Shown: positions 29,800-44,950 of the stretch, one piece after another
How the letters are laid out: each line of letters begins with the position of its first letter
How positions within the stretch are numbered: position 1 is the first letter of the stretch
Source of the DNA: Cladocopium goreaui
Taxonomy: Eukaryota > Sar > Dinophyceae > Suessiales > Symbiodiniaceae
NCBI GenBank assembly: GCA_947184155.2
Contig: CAMXCT020006636.1
Span: forward strand, 212,944 to 276,943
Direction: 5' to 3'
Length of the DNA stretch: 64,000 nt
The notes under the pieces: generated by a model
The model's database searches: none
The model's input: only the letters and a program-made list of their open reading frames with translations
What the model was told of the DNA's origin: nothing
Made by a program: the position numbers and the translations under genes

Positions 29800-32700
29800 A
29801 GCCCTCACATTTCTGGTCCACGGAATGAAACCTTGAGAAGTCTTCATCTGTTTGAAAGGGATGCCCAATTACTTTCTCAACAGGTGTCGTTGAGTGGCGG
29901 CGCACCAGTAGCGATGTGCTGCGTTGCAAGACCCAAGCACCACCAGCTCCAAGGGTCAACAACTGGGCGACCAGCTTGGATTGTCAGGATTGCAATAGAT
30001 TGCAATAAATATACCAAAGAACAGTCACTCCCAGTCTAAGCTGCAAAGGGTCGCTGAATGGCAAGTGAAAACGCTGGCCCTGAATCTGTTTTGAAATGTT
30101 TTGAATGCAGTTCTGGTTCACACAGGTCGTTTGCGATGACTCAGGTTGGAACGGATGCAGCCAGGTACATGCAGGCAGAGAGGTAACCTCAAGCATCTCA
30201 AGCATTGCTCATGCTGATAATCTGGAACCCTAAGCGGCATGAGCAGAACTCCTAAGTCAAAAGCTACCACGAAAACTCGGTGTCAATACTTTTGAGACAG
30301 GGGATGTCCTACGAGGTTGTTCAAGATGTAAATCAAACTCTCTTTCTAGAGATTCTTCGGTTGAACAGCTCTTCCCACTTGTCATGCCACAGGCAAATCG
30401 CCATGTGGTCTTCCAAAATGTAGGCTTTTGACCGACACTGATTTTCCGCGCAATAAAACCATGCCCAAGTGTCTGAGCTCCAAATGGTCCAAAACCCAAA
30501 CGGTATCACTAGAGCAAATCATGAATATGAACTGTGATAAATAAAACAACAATCTCATATCCACAGTGGCCAACGTCTGCCAATGTGCTGAAAAAAAAAT
30601 GCAACCAATGGACTCAGTAGACTTGTAGGCTGTCAGAGTTCTCAAAGGTTAGTCACGGCTAGGGCCTAGTACGAGTACTTACTATTCACCATCCCAATTT
30701 GTGAGGATCCAGAAAGCAGATAATGTCTTGATTGATATATAATGATATGTATAGATATATACATTTATACAATGAAATATATAATCTATATAAACAAACA
30801 CACACTCACACACACACATTCATGTATGATGTGTGCATGTATCAAGTACCTACGTACTGTTTGTTTCACAAGTACAAGTGATCGCGACCAAATTGACCAA
30901 ATGCTGTGAAGAATGGGGTTGCCTCCAATCCATCACAATGAACTAAGAGATGACACGGCTTGAGGATTCAATCGAAAGGTTCCTATGGTTCCTGTTCAGA
31001 AATCCATCAAGTGCTGTGCGAATTGAGCTTGGTGCCAGACCGTTGTGATCCTTCAGGATGTGTTTGGAGCGAACCATGCTCTGCCAGTACCTTCCCAGGC
31101 TGCAGTTCATTGGATCCAACTACAAAACAGCAAACGTCATGTGGTCACAAGATGTCACATGTATGTCACTTGGACAAAAATTCAAGCAAATTCACAGGCC
31201 ATGGTGTAGTCACAGTGTAGTCCCCTTCGATTTTGCATGGACATGCTGTATAAGTGACATAGTGTTGTTGCAACTAACCCATGCAAACGTCCTGACATAT
31301 TAAATGAACGGCTCAGCAGCATGATCTAGACGTGCCAGGACAGGATGAAACCTGCACAACCCGTGTCTCAGGTCTTCTGTGCTGCATTTGCAGCCACACT
31401 CGATGAAATTGCCCATCACATCTTGCCTCAAGTATTATGAAAGAATATGAAATAGTGACGCGCACGGTTTCTTAGAGATTCTGAACAAGGCAAAAGTGCA
31501 AAAGGGCAACCGACCAAATAAAACTCTGTACATCCATCTGCTTCTTGTGTCTGCCAAACCCTGGTTCGGGCGCACGTTAAGGTCAAGCCGTGGATGGGAT
31601 TCATGGCCAAAGCCCAGGCCTCAGTATTGAAAATGAGTATTGAAATGTCTGGGCCTCGCAAGCACCAACACTGTCCAACACTCAAATGGATTGATTTTGG
31701 TGCGCTAAATTCCGACGGGTTCTGGGCCCCAAGACGGTCCACCACATAACACGACGCAGCCACAGAGAGAGCCACAGGTCTTGCAACAGCGCCTGCATGT
31801 TTGCTCCAAGACCAGAAGGCAGCTCCAGAGTTTTCCAGATACAACACGTTTCCTCCAGCGCCATCCTGCCTGAACGCCGTTCAACGGTCCTTGTGAACCT
31901 GGGACAGGGTAATTCAAGTGAACGCAGTTAACTAGTAGTCACTCTTCGAGACTCGTCCAATGCCAGAAAATGCCAAAACGCCCAAGAATAAAGTTGGCAA
32001 ATCGTTCCAATCTATTTGATAGAAATTGATAAACATGTATAATAATGTATAATCTTATATAAGCATTAAGCATCATATAAATATATAATAAATTATAATT
32101 AGTAGATATGACATATGAATAGTTCGTGTCAGTCTCCTGTGCTGAAAGTTGTACCGGTATCACTGAGTCCACTGGAGACTTTGACGTGCTGTCAAGAAAC
32201 ATCTTCGTGGACTGCGCGGAAGCAGATGCTCTTCCTCAAAATCGAAGAGTTCTGCGTTGCCATCACCATATCAGAGTCAGTCACTCTGTCTATGTCTTGA
32301 ATGATCTTGGAATCTTGGAATGTAACGAGGTAAACCCAGTTACCAGCTGGTTGAAACCCCAGATTCGCCACAAGGTTCATCACCTGGGCCTTCCCACTAA
32401 GGTGTTGGAGATTGCCTGGCATTTTCGGCGGCAGAGGGCAACTGTTGCTGCTGTGTACCCAACATCTTTCGTGGCATCATGTGGTACATGGTGTTCCAAA
32501 CCCCTGATTCAACTGTGAACACCTGACATAAGTCTGTAAACTTAGGCAAATTAGCAAATGATCAAATAATATCAAATAATAGTTGTAGCTATTGTAGCTC
32601 AAGAAAGCTCACAGTTTACCTTTCATGGTTTCATTGCCACTTTGAAGTCTCCCAACTATCCGCCCAATCAATTGCCTGTTGGATGCCAGCCCGAATCCAA

Positions 32701-33220
32701 TTTGATATCTACCAGTTGATGGAGTGATTGAAATTTCTCACAGATAATCTTGTACGGCACGGAGCAAATATGTTGATACACATGTGACGAGCGTACTTAC
32801 ATCATATTCACACAATTGCTATTTTTCGCACAGTCTTAACAGCAAGAAATGGAGAATGCTATGCAACATCTCATGATGTCTTTCCAAGTTGGGTGGCTGA
32901 TTGGATGATGGATGACGCATCTGGGAGAATACCCAAGAGCTCACCTTTCGGATCGCCTGCGTCCCTGGGTCCCGCACTGCAGCAGTGGGCGTTGAAGCAC
33001 TTGGCGATGCCCTGTGGCCATGGTGATCCCATTGATTCTGATTCGGGGGTCACCAATTCCCCAATAAGAATAGTGACATTTGCTACCTAAATGATTCTCA
33101 ACATGAACTTGCGCTGGCGAAGGATCCTCGCCCCCGGCAGCAAGGCGGCACACAGCAGCGAAAGAACCTGGGACCAATGAATCAGTCAGGCGGCTCAAGA
33201 GGAACATTGTAATTCTACGT
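29800..33220. other. anonymous intergenic or intronic DNA
   Basis: No confident gene. Short TA and CA repeats lie at 30735-30830. Open frames of 80-140 codons on the minus strand (for example 31428-31847) overlap one another in all frames and give no recognisable domain. Confidence 0.4.
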
Positions 33221-33224
33221 ATAT

Positions 33225-33830
33225 GTTAGATAGAATAGAATAGAATAGAATAGAATAGAATAGCATAGCATAGCATAGCATAGGATAGGATAGGATAGGA
33301 TAGGATAGGATTAGATAGATAGATAGATAGGATAGGATAGGATAGGATAGGATAGGATAGGATAGAATAGAATAGGATAGGATAGGATAGGATTAGATAG
33401 ATAGATAGAATAGGATTAGATAGATAGATTAGGAATAGGATTAGATAGATAGATTAGGAATAGATAGTTAGGAATAGATAATTAGGAATAGGATTAGATA
33501 GATAGATTAGGAATAGGATTAGATAGATAGATTAGGAATAGATAGTTAGGAATAGATAGATAGATTAGGAATAGATAGTTAGGAATAGATAGTTAGGAAA
33601 AGATAGTTAGGAATATTTAGGAATAGATAGTTAGGAATAGATAGTTCGGAATAGATAGTTAGGAATTAGATAGATAGGAATTAGATAGATAGGAATTAGA
33701 TAGATAGGAATTAGATAGATAGGAATTAGATAGATAGGAATTAGATAGATAGGAATTAGATAGATAGATAGATAGATAGATGGATGGATGGATGGATGGA
33801 TGGATAGATAGATAGATAGATAGTGTACAT
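33225..33830. repeat. GATAG/GGATA pentanucleotide and GATA microsatellite
   Basis: The array changes in blocks: TAGAA, TAGCA, TAGGA pentamers, then TTAGATAGATAGATTAGGAA units, then seven 15-bp AGGAATTAGATAGAT units (about 33660-33765), then GATA and GGAT tetramers. The blocks look like successive expansions of variants. Confidence 0.95.
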
Positions 33831-33839
33831 ACATATACA

Positions 33840-36800
33840 TATTATCCTATTATGCAAAACATAAGTCTGAAAATACACTCAGCATCAATGAGCTATGGAT
33901 TTATGGATCATAGAATCACAGGATATGGTTAATTGCACCACTTTGCACTCTGCTTCAACCCAAGATCAAAGGTAACTCGTGGCTGAAAAATTGGTTGCCC
34001 GGGTTTGACCCAAGAAGACTCATGAGATCACTCTGTATATATTGACTCCGTGACTCCTATTGGGCATCGTTGTCGGATTTTCTGGAGTTGAAAATTGAGT
34101 CTTTTGAACCACCAATAACGGCCAGAAACCCATCACGTTTACAGTCTGATCAGTGCACAGTCGTGTTGGCCTTGTGAAACATGTATAGCCATTGCCGAAG
34201 CCAACGAGTGCCAGTCAGATTATTCAGAGTGCGTGCCTGCCCCAAAGCAGAAAGGTCGAAGAGGAAGTTCAAAGGAACCCACTCAGCGTCCTGTCGATCC
34301 AAAAACTGCAGGGGTTGAGCTAAGCCAATCTATTTGGTAGTGAAAATGGATAATGTCGGAATATGATATGGTTTGGTCATTGAAAAAATGGGGAAAAAAA
34401 CAAAACGGATCATAAACATGACAACTTTAAGACTTTAAAGTGTTTTTAAATACAAGTACTATAATAAAACATGAAGATGTTGGAAATCTCTTGGATTTCA
34501 AACGTTTCAAACAGCTGATCTGGGTGCTCAATGGTACCCAAACCGCCAAACACCGCGCCCGCAAGAGCTCGCCCAAACCAGCTGCACAGCAGTTGGAGAA
34601 GAGCATCACCTCAACATCTTCTTTGATTCGTTGATGGTGATTTCTCAATGACAATCGGTGTACTAACCAATGCGAATGAAAACTATTCGCATGGAATTTG
34701 TTTAACATCATTTCTGAAAGTTGATGCTTTCTTTGAATCAGTGGAAAAACTAATCATCCCAGAAGTCAATTCCTCATAAAACAAGTGCCCCCACCAAGAT
34801 GAAACTTTATTTGCATGAATTTGCAGAATTCATGCCAGCATTTGCCTGGCACAGATCCCTGTAGTGTGGAAATCCTTCAAATTTGGCAGGGTTCCCGGCC
34901 GCTTTCAATGTATGGATTGCTTCTTGAAATTGTGAAGGCAGGCACCTCAGAACTTGAAGGGAACCCCATGTTTGAAAGTCCATGGCAGACATCATTCACA
35001 GTAGATGTCTCCAGTTCAGCGTCAATGCCCCTGAAAGCACACACAAATAATATCAAACCACAAATAAAATCAATGTTGTCATTCGCGTGGCCCCCAAACA
35101 AAGACTCAAGTAGATCATGCAAACTCGAGCTACGTACAGGTGGTTTGGAGTTGCAAGAATCATTGTGGGGATCGCGACATCCACGTTGTGCCCAACTTCC
35201 ATCCAATTCTCCAACCGAGCACTCATTGGAGTGAAAAAGGGAAACGTTCCAGGAAACCCCACAGTCCGGTTTCGATTTGAACTCCAAACATTGATCCAAC
35301 GAACCACCAACGAACCAACCATCCAGCTATCATGCTATCCTGCCACGCTGCAAAGTGAAGGCCATGGAGGGCACCGCCACGCGCGATGCGAAGGCTGCGG
35401 AGACGGTGAATTGGGCGGCCTAAAAATGGCGATGACGACTGGGGATGCTTTATGAAATTGGCTGGGCTGAATCCCTGCTCATATGTGCTACATTAGCGTA
35501 TACATGCGTATACATGTGTCATAATTTTCATGTATTCGAATACATTATATAATCTAAATTAATCTAATATGTACATATACCAGACGCGCAATATTCTGAT
35601 ATGTAGATATATGATATATATATATATAATTATATATATATATATATATGTAGAAATTTGTCGCAATTGTGATAGTCATACTTCATATATTATACCGATC
35701 GATTTCGTGTTAATATCTGAACCATACATGTTTCATGCTTGCTCAAAACTCGATCAAAAGGATTCTGAATCAGTAGACAAATGAGCCTTTTGATCTGTTG
35801 CCCAAACGAACATGGCCTTTCTATTTGGATTGCTTATAACAACTGTCATAATTTGAAATTCGTCCCGATTGACTGTGGAAGTCGCAAGCTAGAGTACCTG
35901 CCTGTTGCGAAGAAATGCCAATGCCAAAGCGAGTCATCAAGACCTTAAGCATTTAATGGATATTTAATGGCATTTGCAATCTTCCACTGCATTTGGGAGT
36001 AGATTGGGAGTAGATATGAGTAAATCCTTTTGGAATGCCAATTGGAATTGCCGCAATTCCAGGCCCAGAAGCTACAAGCAGTGTCATAGTGGGAACTCAA
36101 GCTAGGGAACCGTGCTTTAGCTACGCCCCAGTGTATTATTGAAATCATACACCAATGCACTAGTTGTATACAACACAATCAGCACACACGATATTATACG
36201 ATTATACGTTATCAACTGTTAACCCCACCATAGTCAGTCCATAGTCAGTCCATAGTCAGTGAGTCTGTCATGCTTGAACCATTCTCCAGGGAGTGGCCGC
36301 GGCTAATGTCATGACGAGAGAAACCCAAATTGTGAGTGACCACAGACCAGTGCCGGACGCCGGATGCGGAATCCATCGGAATCCTATCCGTTTCCTCCCC
36401 CGCCTCGACAGTTTGTTTCGCCATCAGAGGGGATCAGATTCCTTCTTGACACAGAAGGTACTATAAGGTACTTGTATACTCTGTTCTCGGAGCTTGGCAG
36501 AGACATAATTCACACTGAAGCGCACTGGATCTTGGTGTCAAAAGTCATTCTTGTTCCAACTCAAAGGCATCAAATGACCTGGAAATGTTGGGCTCCGCCA
36601 AAATTCCTTGGAAGATTCGGGTGTGAGACACCTTAAAAAAGCGGGGCAAACCCGCCACAAGTACCAATTTCTTTTCTGGAGACTGTGCTCCATCATGCAC
36701 CATGTGGCCCGCTTTGATAGCTCAGAAGGCCAGCACCTTGTAGACATGCAACATGCGGTGATATAAAATGCGAACTGTACTGTAGGATGTGAGAGTGCAT

Positions 36801-39800
36801 TACTGTTTGCTCCATCCAGTTTTGAGACCCTAATTATCATGGTGTTATCATGGGACTGCTTGGGAGTGACTTGCTGTGACGTGCTCCAGATCAGCAGGCA
36901 AAGCCACAAAGAAAGTAACTTAGAACTCAACAAGTCTTGTCTCAGCTTGTGGAAAGTCTCGACTTGCTCTGTCTTTGCCACATAAAACTTGGCCGTGTGG
37001 AATGACTGGGATCACTTTAGAGAGACTCAACTCCAAAGCTTTCAACAGAATCATGTGGAGGTAGGTCGAGTTGAGTTCTTTTCAATCTTGTGATCAACAA
37101 AGCAATGGCAACCCTCGGTTGAAGACTAGCCTCCTGCTCATTGACTCAATTGACGAAGCTGCTTCTCCCCTTGCTTTTCCTTGGCAGTACAACGTGGAGA
37201 ATAGTGATGATTCATATGCTCCAGGGTAGATTCAAAACATGAATGTGGATGCTCGTCAAGGCGAACCCTCTTCAGCCCGAGATGTGCCAGGAAGGAGCCG
37301 GCTGCTGGCCCCTTCTAATTAGCGGACAAGTGGCGATTGCATAAACATGGACCAGCTCCTCAGCATGACGGCAATGGCAATGCAATGGCTCCAAATTCGG
37401 GACCCAAACTCTGACACTTCGATTGGAGCTTGTACAGTGACTGTACAAAACGATCTCTCAGGGTGCAATATGTGCAATCCAGTTTTCTGATGTCTGTTGC
37501 TTTCTGACTTTCTGATGCTGGAGCAAATCATTTCTACGATTGGAAAAACCATGTTTTGAACACAGTTGGGCAGCAGGGCTTGAGGGCAGCTCTACGAGGC
37601 CCCTTTGGAGGATTGCAAGAAGGGGAGTTGATCCTGCAAAAGACAATTCAGCAGAGAGTGCTACATAGTGCCACTCAATCTCCGCCCAAAATAGCTTGCT
37701 GCTACATAAGATCTTCAGGGCCAAGGCCGATGAAAGTCACCAGCTTGTTGGGCCGATGGCTACTGAGTGCATCTGGACAGCACAACAAATGAGCTTCAGG
37801 TGTTAAACCCATTCATTTCTGCATCCAATGTCCAGGAGGCATTGGAATCAAACACACTTTGGTAATGAACATGTCAAGGGACATCTTGAGGACAGAATTC
37901 ACCGGGGCTCACCTTGGCCCAACCTGTGTCACCAAGGGTCATAGAGGACGATACACAATCCACTCACCAGGAGCTGTTGCTCGCCAAAGCCATGCTGCCC
38001 ACCTGGATCTTTGAGAATCTGAAGCCCATCCACACCCTCCAGGACTTCATTTTAATCCAGAGAAAACATTGTCGCTCTGTACATCATTGCACATCCATGC
38101 AGATTGGATTTAAGAGTATTTAAGTGGTTACTGATTAATGGGCACGGTATGTTTCAGATCCATTTTACAGAACAATGTCGATGGTAAATCCGATAGTATC
38201 CGATATCAAGTACTGCAAAGCGACATGTTCAAATGAACTCGCCTGAAGCGATGCTTTGTCGTGCGGCGATGGGTCCAACGCCCCGGCCGAACAAGTCGCT
38301 CAAGATCAGGGAGAGCAAAGTGGTACCATTCCTTGGACCGACCCCAGCAATGATATTTTTTTCCGTCAAGTTCGCAGACTGGGAAAGCACGGCGAGTCTG
38401 AGGCAGGCGGCGTTCATGACAGGACAAGGCGAGACAAGGCTGGGAAACAAAGGCGGCAGCGAAGCGATCATCCAAAGAGACACTGGGAGACAGGAGGCGA
38501 TCCCCGACATACTGAAGTAAAAACCCTATAGCTGATGCTAGAGGACAAAAAAAAGTGGTCATCTTGACTGAAGGGTACACAAGAGCAAAACGGATCAAAA
38601 CAAAATATCTTTCAGTTGCAGAATTGGCACCCAAGTGCTTCTCAGAAGCAAATCAAAGATGTAGCTCTCGTGAATGGTGTGCACCTGCATGGTACCCATG
38701 ATGAGGCCGCTGCTCAAGGCCAAGCTAGGCAGAACCTGGGCGTTTTAGCGCAAGGTCTAACAGTCTAACATGGTCCCCCCTGACGTGGTGATGCGGTTGA
38801 TGCGGTGACTCTCCAGTGACTCTCCGGTGACACAACCTGGGTCCTCAGACGACACAAGCTCCGCTGATCAACCCAACCAGAGAGTCAAAGAGGTTCAAAG
38901 AACTTCCCACCAAGGCAATGAGCAGAAGAAAGCGAATCGCCTCAGCACGAAAGCGAGGCAAGTTGAAATGTGCATAAATATGTGAAAGCACTGTCTAGGT
39001 AAATCATTAGACATACTCGTATCATACATTGTTATAAGATGTTATAAGTTCTAATCATATACATATATCATATACATATAGATCATATATATATATATAT
39101 ATAGTCTAGTTATATGATCTTATATGATGTTATATGATGTTATATGATGTTATATGTGTGCATGTCGCAAGCGCCCGGCAAATAGAGGGATGGTGTGGTG
39201 ATGAGGCTACACTGTTACACCAAGATCTGCAAAGCTGATCTGTCCCATCCCTGGTATACGTGTAGAACAATCCAAGTATATAATGCTCTTAAAAGGAACC
39301 ATGCTACCATGACTACAACTATAGATGTCTACTATAGTCTATAGACGTCTATAGTATCTATTTCTTCCGCAAGACATCCTCCAAATGGCACCTGATACGT
39401 CACCAGGCTCTACAGCAAGCCCTGCATGACCAAGTTGCTCGATTCACAGAGAAGTATCGACCAAGCTGCTCCTGAGACGGACAAATGTACAGTAGGTTCC
39501 ACTGAGAGCTAAGTCGCACGCCTGATACGGGAAAAAGTCACTGCACAGGCAAAGTATTCTGCAATGGCCTTGGAGTTCTAAGGGTGAGTTCGTCTTTCAG
39601 TAGACGTGCGAAGTCTCCCAGAGCAGGGATGTCCATCGGCTGCTCCAAACCTACCATGACCCATAACCCACAAAGCAGCAAACATTTGCCAAGATGCATA
39701 GAAGACTTGCGCTGGCAGCATAGTGAACATCAATGCCGCTGTCACAATACCTCAACAGCGAGAGGTACTGCTTACATACCTCAATCATTCCGAACCTCTC

Positions 39801-42800
39801 AAATGTCCAGAAAATCTAGAAAAGACTCAAAAATTACAGTTTGGGCTCTAGGTTTTGGCTTACTCACCTTGCTAGTGATGGGTGAGAGCATCCTCTGTAT
39901 ATCCCAATTGGTATCTGATGTGCCAGGTGATCCAAGGTGCCAGTTTGTCGGCGAGACCATTGGTATTCGGTGTAGAGCAGCTGGGACAATGCGGCCTGCT
40001 ATGAGTTCCACGTGGTGTTCTCCCTAACAGAACATCCTCGGTGGGTCCACCTTCGAAAGCGGAACTTCGAGAAACTCTGAAAACATCCGCACATATCCGG
40101 ACATTGGATTGAAACCCCCAGATTTGATGGTAAATTTCATGCTTTGTCCATTTCCCCTTCAACATCTTCAACCAATCCAGTGCCCCACAGTCAGTATTTT
40201 CGACCCATGACCCATCCTGTGCTCCCTGCGGGCGTCCTCCACAGCAGCGCTGCAGAAACTACGAACTGCTTGCAAAATAACGCACAGAACTATGACCTTA
40301 GCAAGACCGAGCTAGTGCGAAATCCATTTAAAAAAAAGTACAAAAGCCGAAAGTATTGCTCTCAACCCTTTCTTCAGCCCGGATGTAGGTATGGTTGTGT
40401 CTTTGTGTTTGTGTTTGTGTGTGTGTGCGTGTGTCACTGACACCTCACACTCCTATCTTGGCAATTCCATTGTCAACGTTCGACTCCACACCCAATTCTA
40501 CTGCTGGTGGAGACTGCCTTCAGACACGTTTAGGGTTGGAAATTGGCGACAAGCGGCAGGCATGACATCTGAGACTGCCCCTTTCATCTCGACCCCTTTA
40601 CTGGAGATTCCTCATGGTGGCTATGTGCACGAAGACTAATCATACGGTTGTGATTATGCCTTGCATGATTTAACCACGAGTTCGGACCATACACCGAAAT
40701 CTCTTCTGCAACAGAGCACAACGCCCAAGTTGGCATGCAGGTTCCCCTAAGAACCAAAGAGAGCAGGATGGACCTCTAGGATACAGAAGTTTACACATTG
40801 GCAGGCTCGGAGCGGCTCATGTAAAAGACGAGTAGCCACTATTCGCTGGAAGTTGTATGGAACTGGAGCACTTTTGGGGCTTTCTTCACCTGCTTCCAGG
40901 ATCTCTTGGATCATTGGTGACACGCATAACGACGTGTTAAGGAATGACGGAGAGGCAGCCTTGTCTTTACCATCCATTAATTCTGGGAATCAAACTCTGA
41001 GGTATGCAACCCTACGGTGGAGCTAGCAGAGGATGACAGCAAACATAGCAAACCCTGAAAATAGCATCGTTTAACATCGATGTATGGGAGAGCTCTACCA
41101 TGGACTCTCCCAAAATGACAAGCATGTCACAGCATGTCTGCAAGAAGCTCTGAGAGACGCGAATGCACTGGAGTTGATGAGTTTGATGAGATTCTTCCTC
41201 GTTGAAACACGCCATGGTTTAGAGTTTAGACATGAACCACTCATACAACCCACAGTCTGCTGTTGCTGTCCCTTTGCCGGCCTGGTTCTACTCGCTTTGG
41301 AGCTAGCCTGCCATACTGGATGCCCAATGTCCACTGCTTGGAGAGCATGTGGGGGGCTGTCTCAACCAGAAACATGACTGTCTGTCTGACTTATCTGACC
41401 ATCAAATCCATGTGCCTTTGGTCTCTGAATACATCAATAAAAGTCCCTTGGTGTCGTGTCACATCATGCTATTTTTTGTTTGCATTCCTTACCCCAACTT
41501 TTCCCAATGATCCGACATGCCGGACAAGAGAAACCGGCCTCAGCATGGGCAATTGTATGAGAGGCAGTAGCGTACAGACTGCGAAGGTGGCTTCATAGCC
41601 TAGCGAAACAGATGCCCAACAGAAGCCTCGGAAATCCCCGTCCCTAGCTTTCCACCTTTTTAAGAGTTACTAAGTTACAGGATGTTACAGGCAAAAGGCA
41701 AAAGGTGGCCCTGCTGGATAGGAACAGCTGCTGTGCACACCTCATCTACGGATCCACCTTGAATACGGGTACGGGATGGTACGGGTAAAGTGCAACTCAG
41801 AGGACGGCAAATGTTGATAGTGTTTTCAGTAGTGGTGGACTATCCCATTTCGGTGGACCCAATTCTGTGCCATATTCATATTCAATATCATATCTAGCAA
41901 TCTAGCGGTGTGACCAAATAAATTGCCAAAATCTACAATTGCCACATGCTCCCCTGCGTTCGGACAAACCAAGGCATGAAAAAAACTTGAGTCCTTGAGT
42001 GTTCAGCAGAAGGTTGGAATCCCAGTCAAATACCTCCTTCCAAGAAGGAAATTCATGTGGGGTTGTCTCCCAAGAATGGGCCAAATTCCTGTAGTTCATC
42101 AATGCTTATCATCATTTTACCTACTGAAAAGGCCAGAAAGGGCTGTCCCAAGAAGACAAACCATGTTCTATTCCTCTATTCCTCTCTGTTCCGTCTCCCC
42201 ACCTGGTGGAGTGTGGCAGTGTGCCAGTCGGGCAGTTGAAGTGCTCAAGCTGGAGAGGAGGGGACCAGTTCCCATTCCCAAACACGCGCCCAAGTAGAAA
42301 CCTGCCAGCTGCATCATCCAGCTGCACAAGATCAAACAAGATGGCCGTCTGCCACTTCAATCTGAAAATTGGTTCTTTCTTTGAGACGGACTCTGCCGTT
42401 CGCTCATTTATGCATATCTTGGGAAGAGTTGCTGTAGCACGGGCACAAAAGACTCACTACTAAGCATTGCTCGGATTTGCTCATATGGTCCGAGACATGA
42501 AGTATTGCTTTGTAAGCAGGAAGTTGTGCAGAACAAGCGGAGTTTCACAGTACTTGAGTCAGGTCCGCAAGAGGTGGTTATTCGGCAGGCAGACTCAACA
42601 CTCGATGATACCTTGAATTTGACCAAATAAAGATACAATATGATACAATATCATCGAACTTAAGTCATCTGTCAGCCATGTTATGCAATTTGTAACTTCC
42701 CATCACTTCAAAGATTTGAATCTTCTCCTTTTAACATCACAAAGTTGTGCCAGAGCCACGTGTATTCTGAATGGATCGCTCCAAGCCCGTGAGCAGCATT

Positions 42801-44630
42801 GCAGTTTGCATCAAGCCGAAGGCCACCTGGTGGGATGAACTTTCGCACTTCAGCCCTTTGGACTCTCATCCTCTGAAACCATCAATGGACTCCTCACCTC
42901 CCTCACTATCCAATCATATCCAATTTATCCACACCCATTCCAGATTCCAAGTTCGAACCTGCAAACCACCACCAGTCCCTTGCAGAAAACGCGCCACCAG
43001 CACCAACCTTAGAAAGCCAAATAGAATTCTCAGTAAGGGAGTCACTTGATGCTGTGGTGGTATGGTGCGCACCCTATGTTCAATTGGAACCAACCGACTT
43101 CTACTACTCAATTCAAGTATTCCTTGTGGTCTTGTGCTTCAGCGGGTTTGGCCAAAACTTTGGGTTCCGCGTCACCAAAGTGCAAACATTCAATGGATTG
43201 ACTTCATGTTGACTTCCATGTCGTTTCCATTGTTTCTCCATTTTTTTCAGCCCGGCCGCCTGTCAAAAGGCTTTCCAGTTGTTCCCAAGTACACATTGGC
43301 CAGACCAGACAGGCCAAAAGCCATGCCACCAGCACATTGCCTCAGCAGTTTTCGGAATGCCGAAAGTCTTTTTTAATGGGGTACCCCAAAAAGTGCATTG
43401 TTTATGCGGAAAATTTTGGATGCTAAACCATCAAATTTGGGGGTACCATGGGGTACCCTATCTTTAGACAAACCCAAGTTATCCCAAGTTGATATTCCAA
43501 ATGGTGGAATATCATGGGTTGTTTTATTTTCATCTGCATTCATCTATGGCTTGTGTAAAACCCTCCCGACATGCCGAGTTGACGTTCAGAGTTGACAAGA
43601 CCTAGACGGAAACTGCACACAGATTGTGTGAATACTGCAGCATCCAAACATCACTTTTGAATCCGACTATCGGATGGGTGCTTGATTCACAATTGGCGAA
43701 GCAATTGGCTGTGATTCATGTGGGGTCCCATGTATTTTTTCTGGGCTACCCCTGAAACGGACCCAAGGTTGGCTTCCATTCAGCTATAACAAAAGAAAGG
43801 CTGAGGGAATAGCAAATCTATTGATTGGTCGGAAGATTAGATTGGGTTGTAGACCAATATATTATTGTATATTCAGGCCAGAGATTTGACTCGATTTGAC
43901 CATTCTCGTGGCCAGGCTCCATCAACATGTTGCGTGGCCAGGCTACATGCAGAATCCCACTAGCATCACAGTGAAACCTGAGTCGCAAACTGCTGGGAGA
44001 ACTGGGCAGCTCCAAACCCAACGACGGATCCCCACAGAAGGTCTGGGATGGAATCGGATGGGGCTCCTGTTTCCAAAACTGCCAGACTTCACCTGGACCA
44101 CAGGTATTGCTGATTAGCCAGTTGTGACTCAGTAGGGACCGGCCCATCTGCCACGGCCTAGAAACCTCTGTAGCGCCAAATCTCTGGATACATAGTGAAC
44201 ATGCAGAACACCTGGGATTGGAGTGAGTGAAACGGCACAGTAAAACACAAAGTACCTCGAAGGGAAACTGCTTGAAACTGCTCAATGACGATTCCCCAAG
44301 TGAAGTGTGCCAAGTAAACTCAACATAGAGTGCAGTGTACCCAAAACGCCAGGGGCAAAAAAGGGGGGGGCTTTTGCAGAATCGTTTTCAGAAAACATCT
44401 GAACATCTGCAGACCCAATTGGTCAATGCTTAGTCGAGGCTGTTCCCTGGAGGTTTCTGGGATCCCCGCCAGAAACGTGCCAACGCTGGTGCCTCAGAGA
44501 TGTTGAAATGTTGCCCGAGCATCTGAGAACTTCAGGGTGAGAGGAAACTTGTGTACAATTTTTTACACGTTATGAAATATTCATAGTTTCCATAAAAGGA
44601 TTATATATATATATACACACATTTATATTT
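33840..44630. other. anonymous intergenic or intronic DNA, no confident gene
   Basis: Mixed sequence with small TA-rich tracts (35600-35650, 39055-39150) and a GT run at 40400-40435. Minus-strand 34807-34995 (LRCLPSQFQEAIHTLKAAGN, ending before AATAAAG) and 38230-38480 (NIIAGVGPRNGTTLLSLILS) could be exons but match nothing I know. Near 43378-43460 GGGGTACCCC and GGTACCATGGGGTACC form small palindromes. Confidence 0.35.
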
Positions 44631-44639
44631 TTTTAAAAA

Positions 44640-44950
44640 ATTATATTCATATTCATATCTATATTCATAGTCATAGTCAAATGTATATGTATATTTAAAT
44701 TCAGGTGTATATCTATATGTATGTTTAGATTTTGATGTTGATTCGGATGATGTTGATGTTGATTCGGATTGATATTCATAGCCATAGTCATATTCATATT
44801 GAAAGTGATATCTATATCTATATTTAGATTTAGATTTATATTCATAGTCATAACCATATTCATATTGATATTTATATTCAGATTTAGATTCATATTCATA
44901 GTCATAGTAATATTCATATTTATAGTTATAAGTTATAAGTATGTTTGTAT
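44640..44950. repeat. degenerate ATTCATAGTCAT/TTTAGATT hexamer tract
   Basis: Imprecise 6-bp periodic units (ATTCAT, AGTCAT, ATTTAT, AGATTT) run for about 300 bp. Confidence 0.8.

Noticed and set aside
42940..42965. Possible tRNA B-box (AAGTTCGAACCTG)
   Set aside because: No A-box or cloverleaf could be folded around it.
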